From Lasioglossum baleicum (taxonomy: Eukaryota > Arthropoda > Insecta > Hymenoptera > Halictidae): a stretch of DNA of 64,000 bases. The position numbers and the translations under genes were made by a program. The stretch spans positions 17,538,947 through 17,602,946 of the forward strand of contig NC_134937.1 in NCBI RefSeq assembly GCF_051020765.1, written 5' to 3'. The notes below the pieces were generated by a model. That model was not told where the DNA came from, did no database searches, and saw nothing but the letters and a program-made list of their open reading frames with translations. Positions 49,430 through 60,970 of the stretch are shown one piece after another (position 1 is the stretch's first letter; the number at the start of each line of letters is the position of its first letter).

Positions 49430-50650
49430 TATACAGGGCTTTGCTATAATCCTTATCTATGTAATTCAATTTACGGGGAAGACACCCGTTTTCGACAGTA
49501 GTGTGGGCCACGTACAGTGCCAGTAAAATTGCGATCTTTATCATCGAGCTAGCGTGTAGTAGTTATTGTCAAAATGTTTCGACAATGGGCGACGTGGAGA
49601 GCTATTTCGGCAACTAATTGGAAGCTGTATTGGTTTTATCGATGTATAGGGTGCTCTTAAACGAAGACCGTCGAAAAGATAATATCACCTCTTACACATA
49701 TCGGAAAGTTCTCACAAACAAACATCATCTATCAACATTACTACCGACAAAGTAACTACCAAACTCGAAAGACTCTTTTATGCAAATGCAGCTCAAAGCC
49801 GGCAAATTTTAGCTAATTACGCAGCCGAACCAGAAGCAAACATTATTTTAACGTGACCCAAATTCGAATTCTCTGATTTCTGCTATTTTCCTGAATATTC
49901 ACATAATTATTCGTACATTATCCACAAAATGTTTTCGCCTGGTTCGTGCTCTCTGAAAAGTTTGCGTAGAAAAATGTGTATGGAAAACTATAAACTACTG
50001 CGTAATATTTCTTGGCTGTTTTAAACATTTGAAAGTGTCAAAAATTTCTCATAGTTGTATTCCACGCGATAATACTTCGAGCGTGGCTCAAGTGCGGGGA
50101 AATTATTTTTATTGCTGGATGTTTTTTATTTTCGATTACAATTTATTACCTATGCTACTTTCCGAACACCCGGTGCACACGCGTGCACACGTACACGCTG
50201 GGTGTGATCTGCCGCTCGTAAAATAACCCAATAAATACCGCGATAAATTTCGTCGCGAATACATATATTTTTATTCGTGCGGCTCGTAAATTTATTTTGT
50301 CCGCGAGCCGCGCAATCGGAACGCCGTTTAAATATGTTTTATGAAAGCGACGATTACATGGAACTTTATTCCGCGACTGGTTCGAAGCCGTTATCGTTCC
50401 TCGATATCTTCGTTCGCGGTTAATATAGGGGGTGGCGGACTGTCGAAAACAGGAAGAATTCACCCGATTATATATCTTCTCCACATCCCATTAATGCTAC
50501 CGTTTTTTAATGAATATTTTCGACATGTAATTACACGAGCTTGCGAGAGAGAGCAACATCGAGAAGCTCTTCCCGGAATATCGGACCGAAAAATATTAAA
50601 ACGAGAATATTAAAATGAAAATATTCCGCAGCTCGCGAAACTATGATCTA

Positions 50651-50930
50651 CAGTGGATCCGGAAAGTATTTGAACGCTAAATTTCTCGAGAAATAGTCAA
50701 TATTTGAAATATTACCTACAAAACGTATCTTTTTTAAATTTTCAATATAGGTCCACATAAAAAAGTCGTAAAATGCTACTTTTAGTATTTTTTCTACAAT
50801 TCCGTTCAATCGCAATTTTTGAAAAAAATTCCTTTTCGCATCCTGTAGTAAACTAATTGCTCTAGCTTCCAAAAAAAGTAAAAACCGTATAGCACAATAT
50901 TAAAAAAGCGGTGTAAAAAATGGTAAATTG
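50651..50930. mobile_element. Repeat copy with Tc1/mariner-like terminus
   Basis: It starts TACAGTGGATCCGGAAAGTA followed by TTTGAACGC, a Tc1/mariner-like end related to the 18151 and 20487 copies. Its interior (50730-50925) is the inverted copy of 48985-49150, with blocks TAGTATTTTTTCTACAATTC and CCTGTAGTAAACTAATTGCT. Two families may be nested here. Confidence 0.45.
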
Positions 50931-52671
50931 TTGCGTTATGTAGCAACAGCACGCGTTCAGCAACGTTCCCCTCCTTAGCTCGCGGAAACGTGTTCCAAAA
51001 TATGTTGGAATCGTCGTGAATCCCGGCGATTGATCGGCGCGTTTGAGTGTCCAGTCGCGGGCCTGTGAATACGGGCCTTTACCGCGTTAACGAACGCACA
51101 ATGCGACGCGTTTCGAGCGAGCTGTCGCCGCGGAAGTGAACCTTGCGCGGGCGTTTGCGAGTGACACGTTATTATCGGACACGTTTCCTTTTTTTCCCCC
51201 CCTCCCCAACAACCACACGAGCCCGGTGTTTTGTCGCTGTTGTTGCCGGTACGCGAAAACAGTGGATCGCGCGCGATTAATTCTTTCCTCGACGAGCGCG
51301 CACGCGGGATGCATCGGCATCGGCCGTTTCCGGAAATGGGAAAACCGGATGTCCGGATCGCGTGGCGGTGGTCACCGGGAACCGAATCGACAGGAGATCC
51401 CGTTCGAATCGATGCCCTGTAACGAATCGCCCGAGTTACAACCGATTGCCCATTGTTGCCGGTTAATGCGACGGCGGATCGCTCCGAATTACACCGCGCA
51501 CATGCTTGACATTTTTTGTTTACAGAACAAACTATTGGCGCCCTTCGAGACAATGCATCACGTCACGTTCCTACAACTGTCCCACCAACCTATCAATACA
51601 CAGGGTGACGTCACAACAGTGTGTCCAGACAGGGGTAATCGAAAAGGAATCGGGGGGAATACAAGTACCCCTCTCTGATGACCAGAGTATAAAATGTGAC
51701 ACGTTGCGCGACGAGAATAGAGTGAGGCGAATGGAAGACACGTTGCGCGTGCGCGATAGGGACTGAACGGTGGAATAGGATAGTGGAAGGGGATAAGGTG
51801 GAGAGCTTGGAGGGGGAAATGAAGTTGAAACCAACTTCATTCTGGCTATACTGCGTCACAATCCGTACTGTGAGTGGCATCGCACGATTTTAAGAAAAAT
51901 TTTCGAGTCAATTGTGAAATGTATTCTCGTTGAGATTGTAGAAAAATCAATAAAACCCGATCATCAATATGAAAAACATTGACTTGAATTTAAAAATGAA
52001 TTTTGCAATGTTTTATATATAGTAATATATTGTTTAAAGATCTCTTTTTATTTTGGGAATGGTGCTCCCCAGCAGTTAGCGATCTAATTGCCCCTCGCCC
52101 AAGATAAGTCCCGCAGTAATGGGATCAGTTTACGAAGAAGAATGTAAGCTCCGGGGGCAGATTCTCTGGCAGCGAAACAGGTTTTGGCGAGCGCCGGTGA
52201 CCATTCGTTAAAGCAACGCGACATCATTCGTTAATCTTCCCCCACCAAACCGCGAAATTAAACCAGCTGGACGAATGGCGGCCTCCGGAAAACCCGCGCG
52301 GCTCTATCTAGATACACCTCGGGGCTTGGAAGCGAGCAGACGGCACGCGGGAGGTGTAAAAATGCCGGACGGACGAGAGGGAATAAGAATAACCCCATTC
52401 ACGACATAGTTCCGGCCTTTCTCCCTCGGCGACAAACAAAAGCTAATGCACTTCTGCCGGATAACTGGCAGCGCATGCCGCAGGAGGCTCCTGCAGCCAT
52501 CTCTGCCACCCTGTTTGCTCCTTCCCGCGTCTTTGCTGCTCCGTCTTTTCATCCCTTGGAAATATCGTCTGACCCCCTTTCTCGTAATATCCAGCCACTT
52601 GGCCGAAATTGCGAACAGGATCTAGTAAATATTTTTAGGATCTACTATAAATAAAGTAATGGAGGCTTAAC

Positions 52672-52760
52672 CCTTTGCACAGGTATTTTAACTTGAAAAT
52701 TAAACAATATTGCGAATAATGGTGCAGCAGTTCTTTTAGTGGTGACTCTGATAAGGGTGA
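52672..52760 (-). mobile_element. piggyBac-type MITE fragment, same family as 28161
   Basis: TTAACCCTTTGCACAGG marks one end. The reverse complement of 52685-52755 (AGAGTCACCACT, then CCATTATTCGCAAT) matches the 28.2 kb copy. Confidence 0.45.
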
Positions 52761-52903
52761 ATTGTATAAAATTGTATAAAAAGTATTTCACCATGAAATT
52801 TCCGATTCTCGAGAAATCGACGATACTTAACCTGAAGTAATTTCGAAATCTGAAAATCCTGAAAGGTGTCTATTCACGATCAAGCATATTGCGCAGCATG
52901 ATG

Positions 52904-52960
52904 CAGAGTTGGGCATTAATGGATTAATATTTTAATCACGATTGATTGATTAATGTGTTC
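52904..52960 (+). mobile_element. hAT-type MITE end
   Basis: CAGAGTTGGGCATTAATGGA, then TTTTAATCACGATTGATTGA, matches the left end of the 60695-60970 element. The remainder has decayed. Confidence 0.5.
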
Positions 52961-53805
52961 GATTGAAAAAAGTCGTTAAGAAATCTGAAAAAAAATATCG
53001 AGCTCTATAGCTAAGTAAGAGTCACCCTGGCGTATACCTGTCGCGTGTTTACGTTCACGCGACACACGTGGCTGGCGCTTCTGCGACACAGGAGGGCATT
53101 CGTTAGGTGTAGAAACGCGGATTGGGGGGAGGGAAGGGCGAGGAGAGGTGGATCGTTCGTATGGGCCGGGCCGAGTCAAAAGAGCCCGCGGGAAGAAGAG
53201 TACGGCCGAAACGTGTTGGAGGAGGACACCGGCAGAAGTTCGGAATTCCGCGAGCTTCGTCGCATACTTGTCCTTAAGTTATGCTCTCATAAACTCACGG
53301 GGACATACCTACGTGTCTCCCGACGACTCCCGGCTTCGAAGTTGTATCTGCTCTCCCATCCACGAAAAGGGGAAAACCCGTACGGGAACACGTTATGCGG
53401 CCTCCTCCGCGGGGGTGTATATATCAATTGCAACCCCCGAAGAGAGGGCCGAAGAGACAGGCCCGCGGAACAGCTATAGGAATTAGTGGCCGTACGGAAA
53501 CGCCGCGCCGGATGGAAAGTATGGCCGGGCCGTATTATGCTCGAGCAGTTAAAATTAGCATACTGACGTACCGCGAAAACCATTCGTATCAGTTAGCGTA
53601 CAGCCGGAGGAACTGCCGCGCCGCGCCGAGTTTATGCGCGCCGCTATTCTTCCACTGTCTGCCGCGAATTAACATACTGTGCTGTCACTCCTTCCCGCTT
53701 CGCTCTTCTTTCTTACCACCGGCAAGCCATTTTTTAATAATCGTACTACCAACGGTGGCTACTTTGTGACCAAGAAATATGTTCTCGGACCATTTTAAGG
53801 TTGCT

Positions 53806-54280
53806 CTTTACTTTACCAGACTCAAAATTTGTGCCTTTCTCCTATAAATTATGGTGTACTTAGCATGTAATCCAGTAGATTTATACCCGGGGCGGCTGCA
53901 GATCAAAGTTTCGATCCTGTAGGATCAATGGTTCAGGAGTTATGCTTGCTTAAAGTTGTGCAGTTTTCAGTGATTTTGACAGGTAAGGGCGCCGCCATAT
54001 CGCTTTGTCGTGTCGCGCGCCGAGCAGAGCTGCTAGGTGATAGTCGGTTGGACATTAAGCGGCTCGCGATCGTCACTATAAACCAATATGGCGGTGCCCT
54101 TACCTGTCAAAATCACTGAAAACTGCACAACTTTAAGCAAGCATAACTCCTGAACCATTGATCCTACAGGATCGAAACTTTGATCTGCAGCCGCCCCGGG
54201 TACAAATCTACGGGATTACATACCAAATACATCATAATTTATAGGAAAAAGGCACAAATTTTGAGTACGGTAAAGTAAAG
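53806..54280. mobile_element. Foldback element with 195-bp arms
   Basis: The left arm 53806-54000 and the right arm 54086-54280 are reverse complements with about 90 percent or better identity by eye, including GATCAAAGTTTCGATCCTGT, CAATGGTTCAGGAGTTATGC and TTTTGACAGGTAAGGGC. The spacer (54001-54085) is an 85-bp GC-rich segment. The outer borders are CTTTACTTTACC and GGTAAAGTAAAG. No clear target duplication was recognised. The 63-residue open frame across it (53928-54119) is a by-product of the repeat. It may be a foldback-type transposon or, if transcribed, a long hairpin RNA. Confidence 0.85.
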
Positions 54281-54486
54281 TTTACCAATTGTCGTCGTAA
54301 CACCGTTTATCTGTTAAATAACACAACGACATTTTACTTCCTGATAAACATAATTGCAAAGGCGTCGGAGGATTTCACTACAAAATAAGAAATATTCGAA
54401 TTCTAGATTCTAATGCGCGTTAAAACGGTAATATTTTTCACTGATTCCTCCACCGATAAAATTGTTGAACCATCAAAGAAGAGAAG

Positions 54487-54726
54487 TTGTTAGAAAACAG
54501 CGATGTAGACCCCAAACCGTGCGCCAATATATGTACCGTGTCAATGAAAAGTTGTCGCGCACCACCTAAAATATTGGAACGTTCGAACTCGCACGGAACA
54601 TTTTATAGCAAACAGGATTTATTGCGCGATTCAGTTTTTGATTTGTACAATACGTCTACATTACATTATCGAACGTTTGGAGACCCAGCTAAACTTAGTA
54701 ATTCTAGTGATTCATGTACCGGTTAA
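54487..54726 (+). CDS. Candidate coding exon, unidentified
   Basis: An open frame of 79 codons to a stop at 54724-54726 with a protein-like composition: DVDPKPCANICTV, SMKSCRAPPKILERSNSHGT, SKQDLLRDSVFDLY and DPAKLSNSSDS. It has no ATG start near its beginning, so it would be a terminal exon with an acceptor either at about 54493 (GTTGTTAG) or just upstream (CATCAAAG); both are weak. No partner exon was found upstream. A microexon-like segment at 54995-55028 has good splice sites, but this frame has already stopped. It could be a chance frame. Low confidence. Confidence 0.25.
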   Translation: MLENSDVDPKPCANICTVSMKSCRAPPKILERSNSHGTFYSKQDLLRDSVFDLYNTSTLHYRTFGDPAKLSNSSDSCTG

Positions 54727-56284
54727 TACTAAAACCATCGAGCTGTCGGAATGATTTATCAGCAATTTCTCACAAAAATTTCAAGACCAAAGTCCCGCGC
54801 GCGGTTTCTATCCTGGCACGATCAAACGAATTCATCTAATAATGTCCCGCGAGCTGACGGTTTACGATTTCCGCTGGTTGTGAAACAGAAAATTCGGAAT
54901 AGTTCGTTTCGCTCTGTCCCGTAACCGTGGAATGCATAATTAAAGTGCGGACGTTGGTATACGTATAGCCTATATTCGCTGTTCATTCTCGCAGAATTCC
55001 GTGCACGCTAAAGGTACATTAAAATCAGGTACGCGCCGTACATGATCCATGTATGGATACTTTGATGCAAATACTTTGGTAACTGCCCTAGATAATTTCC
55101 GTCTTGAGAGCGGATGTCGTCCGACGTCGAATATTGCATTTTTTCAATGCAAATATTCCTTAATTCCAACATTTACTTTATAAAGAAATACCTATGGCTA
55201 CCACGGTTTCCGGAGGAACCCGATATATCGATGTATCGAGCGTATCACGAAGGGGCCAATGTAAACGCTGCAAAATTTTACAATTTTCATGAATTTTTTT
55301 AGAGTGACGGTGAATCTTCTAATTTGTTTTTCTTGGACGTTTTATTGCGTGGATGATTCGGAATCGCAGAGTGGACTACAGTAAAACAATCAAGACGATT
55401 CTGAATTAGTATGCAAATAATTTGTCTTAAATATTTTAATTAACTGTTTACCTTGTTATTTTATCGATTTTTAGTCGACTAACATAGATCTACAATTTTT
55501 ATTAAGGGCCCAAATAAAAAAGTTTTAAAAAATGTCTGTTTTATTTTTGCATGTAACCTTGTACATTATAATTTTTGGAAAATCTTTTCTGCATATCATT
55601 TCATAAACCAATGCTTCTAATTGATTATAAAAAATGAGGTCGTTTGGTAGGTCGTTTTTACGCTCACTGTATGTGGAATAGCTTGTCAAAATTTTTCCAG
55701 TGAATCCAAGCATAATATTTTGGGAAAGTATTATGGTCCTACACTCCGAGTAAATGCAATGAAAAAATCGTTTTTGTGACCCGTTTACACGAGACAGCCC
55801 CCTTAAAGCGCGTCGCAAGGATTCGGTGCCGTGGCAATCGCGTACAGTCGAAAAAGTCGATACCGGTGACCTGAGGCGTAGAAACTAAAGCCCTTGTTCC
55901 CTCGTTTATGGCACACACGCTGTTCGTGTAACCGTGTAAACGGCTCTGTTTAATGCGTTCACAAAAGGGACTGAAATTTCCGAAACGCTAGACCTCGTTT
56001 TCCATGAGTCTTCATTGCGGAAAACGTGAACTTTTGTGCCACGCGCGTCACATCTCCGGCAAAAAGCTGCTCCGATCGACGGAACGAGACCAGCGAACGG
56101 TAAAAAGAACCAGTCAACATCATGTCAAAAGCATCCTGTGATAGTTGCAAATTTCTACCTGGAACGAAGCAGTTTTCGTTCCGTTCATCTTCTAACCGGA
56201 ATATTTTTAATACTTCATTACTGTATAATTAAGGTTTCTGAATACTAAATGTAATTCGAGGGAGATCGATTGGTTTTAAATAGA

Positions 56285-56640
56285 CCAATCAGGCTTCAAA
56301 ATTCCTAAGATCCATTTTTGCGGGCCTCAGTAATTCCTAATTTGTGTCTCAAGCTTCAAAAATCCTCTAATTTAAGTTAGTGGGTCTCACAATCAGTGAT
56401 TTCTAGCTTGGGTCTCAGGTTGCAAGAGTCCACCAATTTCATTTTGTGGGTTTCACTAGACTCTTCATGTATCTTCAATCTTAACCAATTGGTCCCAAAA
56501 ATCTTTATTGTTATTTATCAAGTTTGTGGGTTTCAGCAATTCTCAGTGTGCGCTTCAGGCTTCGAAAGTCCCCTGATTTATATATTTGTGGGTTTCAGTG
56601 ACTTCTGACTTACATCTCGAGTTCCCTGTGATTTCTAGCT
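56285..56640. repeat. Minisatellite, about five units of 60-75 bp
   Basis: Diverged units containing GTGGGT(T/C)TCA(C/G), TGATTTCTAGCT(T/C)GGGTCTCAGG and GCTTCAAAAATCC repeat head to tail. Unit length varies. Confidence 0.65.
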
Positions 56641-56967
56641 CGAGTCTGAATGTTGCATTCACACGACACCAAATCCACTATCAAATGCGCTATTAAAATA
56701 AACCTTTCATTACAGAAGGATCCGAATGGAGCTCTGCATGCTGTTCCTTAGCTTTGAGCCCGCGGGACTGACGAACCGTGGACCGTCAAAGGGAATTGCC
56801 GATACGTGTGCCATTCATTTTTAAGTGTATCTCCGCGCCTGGGAGCACGGGACATATCGGGGTGGTTTTCGCGTAGAGTCAGTCGGTCGGAGATGGTAGG
56901 AAATTATTGGCACGGGGTCTGGCGTTGACTGGGTGTTAATTACTCTATCACTCTGGCCCGGTTTGCT

Positions 56968-56990
56968 TGCCTGCTTGCTTGCTTGCTCGT
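56968..56990. repeat. (CTTG)n microsatellite
   Basis: Four to five copies of GCTT, with one CCTG variant. Confidence 0.85.
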
Positions 56991-57774
56991 GGCCCATCCT
57001 ACTCCCGTTTTCTACTGCGGCGCGGTCGTGGAGCCCTCGCCCCGTAATTATGACAGCCCTTCCTCATAATAAGGTAATTTAAACGCATGACTTAGGAGGC
57101 ACAGCACGGATATTGGTCTGGCCTGTTCCTACCCGGCAGTTTCGTCTGTTCTTGGCCAGGCTTATGCGCGAGTTCGCACGCTTTACGAGCTATAATCATT
57201 ACGATACCGCGCGTCCGACCTTAACTTTCTCGTTTGTGAAGGAATTCGTCCCTCGTCGCGCTTGTATACCAGCCGGCTTGATGGCAACGGTTTATGGAAG
57301 GATTTTCTTCTTCCTGCTTCTCGTTCTTCGGGCCGACGTTCGCCCGAGCCCTCCGTCTCTCTTTTGTCTGATGGACTGGAAGATTGCTCGGATCGATTCC
57401 GCTGCTACGGAATATTAAGAGCACAAAGAGGTTTCCCTAATAGACGGCGCGGGCGCAGTTTTTGATGGTCGAAACGCCACGCTACCGATCGCCTCCTCTC
57501 ACGGCTCCCTGCCGATTAATATTCGAGAAATTGCACCGGGACCAGCCGATGCACTTTTTGCTTCACTGATATCTGTGAAGTCATACCCTCTCCTCTACAG
57601 CTGGATAAGATCCTCGGAGATAAAACAAATTAAACGGTCAATGAGCCGAGGTAGAGCATCGAGCAAAAATTTGTCAAATTTTAACGCTATATTTCGAACA
57701 GGAGGGTAGCTATGGTGTAAAATGGAAAAGATTTTGGTCCTTTTTCCCTGTCGAGACGTTACTCGAATGAATAT

Positions 57775-57880
57775 TCCGACGCACTAAAAAAGACGATGAC
57801 TTTTTTAATATTGTACTATACAATTTGAACCTTTTTGGGAAGCTAGAGCAATTAGTTTACTACAGGATGTGAAATTTTTC
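57775..57880 (+). mobile_element. Fragment of the 48985-49150 repeat family
   Basis: AAAAGACGATGACTTTTTTA, ATATTGTACTATACAATTTG and GGAAGCTAGAGCAATTAGTT match the 48985 copy in the same orientation. Ends are not defined. Confidence 0.55.
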
Positions 57881-60694
57881 AATTATTTTGCTTCAGTGAA
57901 CTCATTGAGCAAAACGCTGTTACATCAGCAACAATAATGCATCCACAAGAAGTACCTCCGAAAACATATTTCAGAAGCTGGAGAAATGATGCAGTGAACA
58001 GTTCTAAACATCATTAATTAATGTAATCCGTCCATGTAAATCGTCCGCCGTTCGAGGGTTACAACGGTTGGATTGTTTGGATACGGTAGTTTTCAAGAAC
58101 CGGAAAGTTCCGAAATATTGTATTCGATAGGCAAACAACTTTCTTCGGAATAGAACGCGAGGAAGGAGAGAGGAAAAGAGAGTGAGAGAGAGAGAAAGAT
58201 AGAGAGCGGGCAACAATGGCGGAAGGCAGCGGACCGTTCCGTTGCGGCGCGGTTTGCCGACTTTAAAGGAACTCGATTCACCGTTGATTACATTATATAC
58301 GTTGTTACGGTATATAGATCGAAATTACGTTCGAGCGGAAGAGCAGAAACGGCGGCGGCGGCGGCGGTCTCTCCTCTTTCGCTTCGCTCTCTCGTTTCCA
58401 CGGGATTGGTTCTTTTCACGATCGATCACCGGTGCCGCGGCTCCTGCCCGCACTTAAACTGTATCTACCGGGTCGCACTCCTGCAGACGGCGGAAAAATG
58501 TTTGCGTCGGTTAATGACCGCGCCGCACAGTGGGGTATTTGGCCAGTTTAACCCGCCAAAAGTCAATATTTTTAGTTTGTTCAAAATGACTAAAACTTTT
58601 TTCTCATAAACCTGAATATTCCATAGAGAGTGTACTATCTAGTAACATTCAGATACTTGAAATTAACATTTCTCGTGACCAAGAGAAGTGTCGATAAACT
58701 TGTGTTAAAGAAATGATTTGTTTCACAAGTTTAGCGTATAAAATCGAGATAGGACCAAATCTAGGACGTAAAGAAAGGTGTATAGATTAATTTCATGACA
58801 TTCACTGCACTCGTTATTAATGCATAAAAGACTTACATAAACATAAAAAGTTTCTTATTAAATCATGCCTTTATTTTTCGTCGCGGATGTCCGTCTCTGT
58901 CTTCATGTATCACAAAGTCGCGTTATTAATCCGGTACTGATAGAGAGGGGGTAACATTTTTAACATTTTCTCCTCGATTCAAGTAAATTCACCACATCTG
59001 GCGACTCGCAAAAATTGTTGGCGCGTACATGTTCGCATTGAAAAAATGCCGGAGCCGGGCCAATTACTCCGATTCCCGAGTTCCATCGAGAAACGTCGAC
59101 CGGCTGGCAGCCGGAGAAATGTCTCCTCGCTGGTCTCTCGCCGACCCGCAATATTTTCCGCCGATAACCGATCGACCTCGCTGATATACGATCGGTGCCC
59201 ACTTTTCTCATCGCGCGCACGTCGCCTCGTAAAGAGTATACCCACGAGTATCGGCCAGGAGAAGATAAAGGGCGGGCCGGGAACGGGACGTCGCGTCGGG
59301 TCGTCTTCGGGGATGGACAGAGGAAAAACGTATAGTTATAGCGAAACCGGAAGTGTCGGGCCCGTTGAATTGACTCGGATAAGACGCACGGCCCTTTCGA
59401 AATATGCTTCCGGAGTGCTCCGTCGTGTTTTCACGTCCGATTTCTCCCCATATTCGGACCTCTAACTCGGATGGATTCTCCCGAGTATGCTTCAGATTCT
59501 TCGGCGAACCATTTTCTCTCCGATGCTGATCTCAAACGAAACCGAATGATCGTTTTTATGTATATTATGCTGCAAATAACTATTCTGTTTTATTTGTAAG
59601 GTCGCGTTTTGGAGAAGTATGGATCTTCATGCGGAATGACAGTTTTTTAAAATTAATTTCAAAACATACGAGACAGACATACATTTAATATACGTTTTTT
59701 AAAGTTTTAAGAAGAAGAAATAAGGAAAAAGTTCGTGTGAAACTCTGATGGTGTAGCTCGCACTGAGGGGTAGGTTTAGTCGCGAAACAAATTTCCCAAT
59801 GGTTTTAAAGACGTTTCAATTTTTGATCGGCTTTTACCGCCGCACTGATCGACGCTCCTAAAGCCTGTATCGCAGCTTCAACGTAAACGCACCCTACTCC
59901 GGCAGAAAGCGTCGCTCCACAGCGGAAGATAGAAGCGGAAAGGGACTTACCAGCTCGGCTTTGAATTATCCATCCCGAGCTTCCGAGAAATTTATTTATG
60001 CGACGAGACGAGATAATCCTATAATTCATATGACGTTGTAACATGTGTGTCTATTGTACAGGGCGCACTATAAAATATGGGCCACCCACTTCGAGGATTA
60101 ATCCTGCGGTCGAGGACAATGGACGCAGTTGTCTCTGCGATAGTGTAAAGACACTCGCTGTTGCGTTCGGGAATTTATTTTGGGACTTATTTTGCACTTA
60201 AGTGTATTGGAACGTGTGGAAATGGTCCCTAAGAAGATCATGACTCAATTTTGTATAAATCACGATTTATTCGTACTTCTGCAATTATTCGGGAAATTAT
60301 GTTGTGTTGTTGTAACACAGTATTCAAAGAGTACACTGAAATATCATATGTGATTTTGTCCTTTGTACATTGAAAATTAAGAATTTTTGCGATTTTCATT
60401 TTAGCTTACAGAATCACCCCTCGTAGTATGTGACACATCTAATCGAACAACTTGTATGTTGGACTTATGTTTAACTTTTCCTTAAATTCTTTTAGCCCTT
60501 ATTTATAATTACGAATGAGTATATAACGCTCATTTTTTACTCTCCCAAGATAAATGCAATGGCAGTAGTAAATATTGGGTTGTTACAAAAATAAATAAAA
60601 TGTTAATGAACAGATGACGATATTGTTTGTATATGCTCGTGTTATTTAACAATATTAAACGTATAAATTGTGAAAGAGAATAATGTGTCTCACT

Positions 60695-60970
60695 CAGACT
60701 TGGGCATTAATCGATTAAAATGTTAATCAAGATTGATTGATTAATGTGTGTTTAATTGTCGATTATAATTAAAAGGAATGTAATCGATAATCGCAATTAA
60801 CGACTAAAGTATAGAAATTTAACCGTTATTCCCAATTCAAGATTAATAAGTATTTAATCGTTAACCGCAATTTTTTAGCAACTGAACTAGGAGATTAATT
60901 GTTAATTGCGATTAACGAATGAACTAGAAATTTATTCGTCGATCGTTGATTAAAATTTTGTCCAACTCTG
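60695..60970. mobile_element. hAT-type MITE (276 bp)
   Basis: It begins CAGACTTGGGCATTAATCGA and, read inward from the right, CAGAGTTGGACAAAATTTTA. The interior is made of repeated ATTAATCGATTA-like and TTAATCGCAATTA-like stretches. CAG(A)(G/C)TTGGGCA ends are typical of hAT MITEs. A clean 8-bp target duplication was not found, so the assignment is by termini and by the second copy at 52904. Confidence 0.6.

Noticed and set aside
51136..51678. 180-codon + frame and the opposing 192-codon - frame (50975-51553)
   Set aside because: Mutually overlapping frames in a CpG-dense segment where stops are rare. A reasonable acceptor occurs at 51524 (TTTACAG), but no donor or partner exon with matching phase was found.
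53928..54119. 63-codon frame within the foldback element
   Set aside because: It crosses one arm, the loop and part of the other arm; explained by the inverted repeat.
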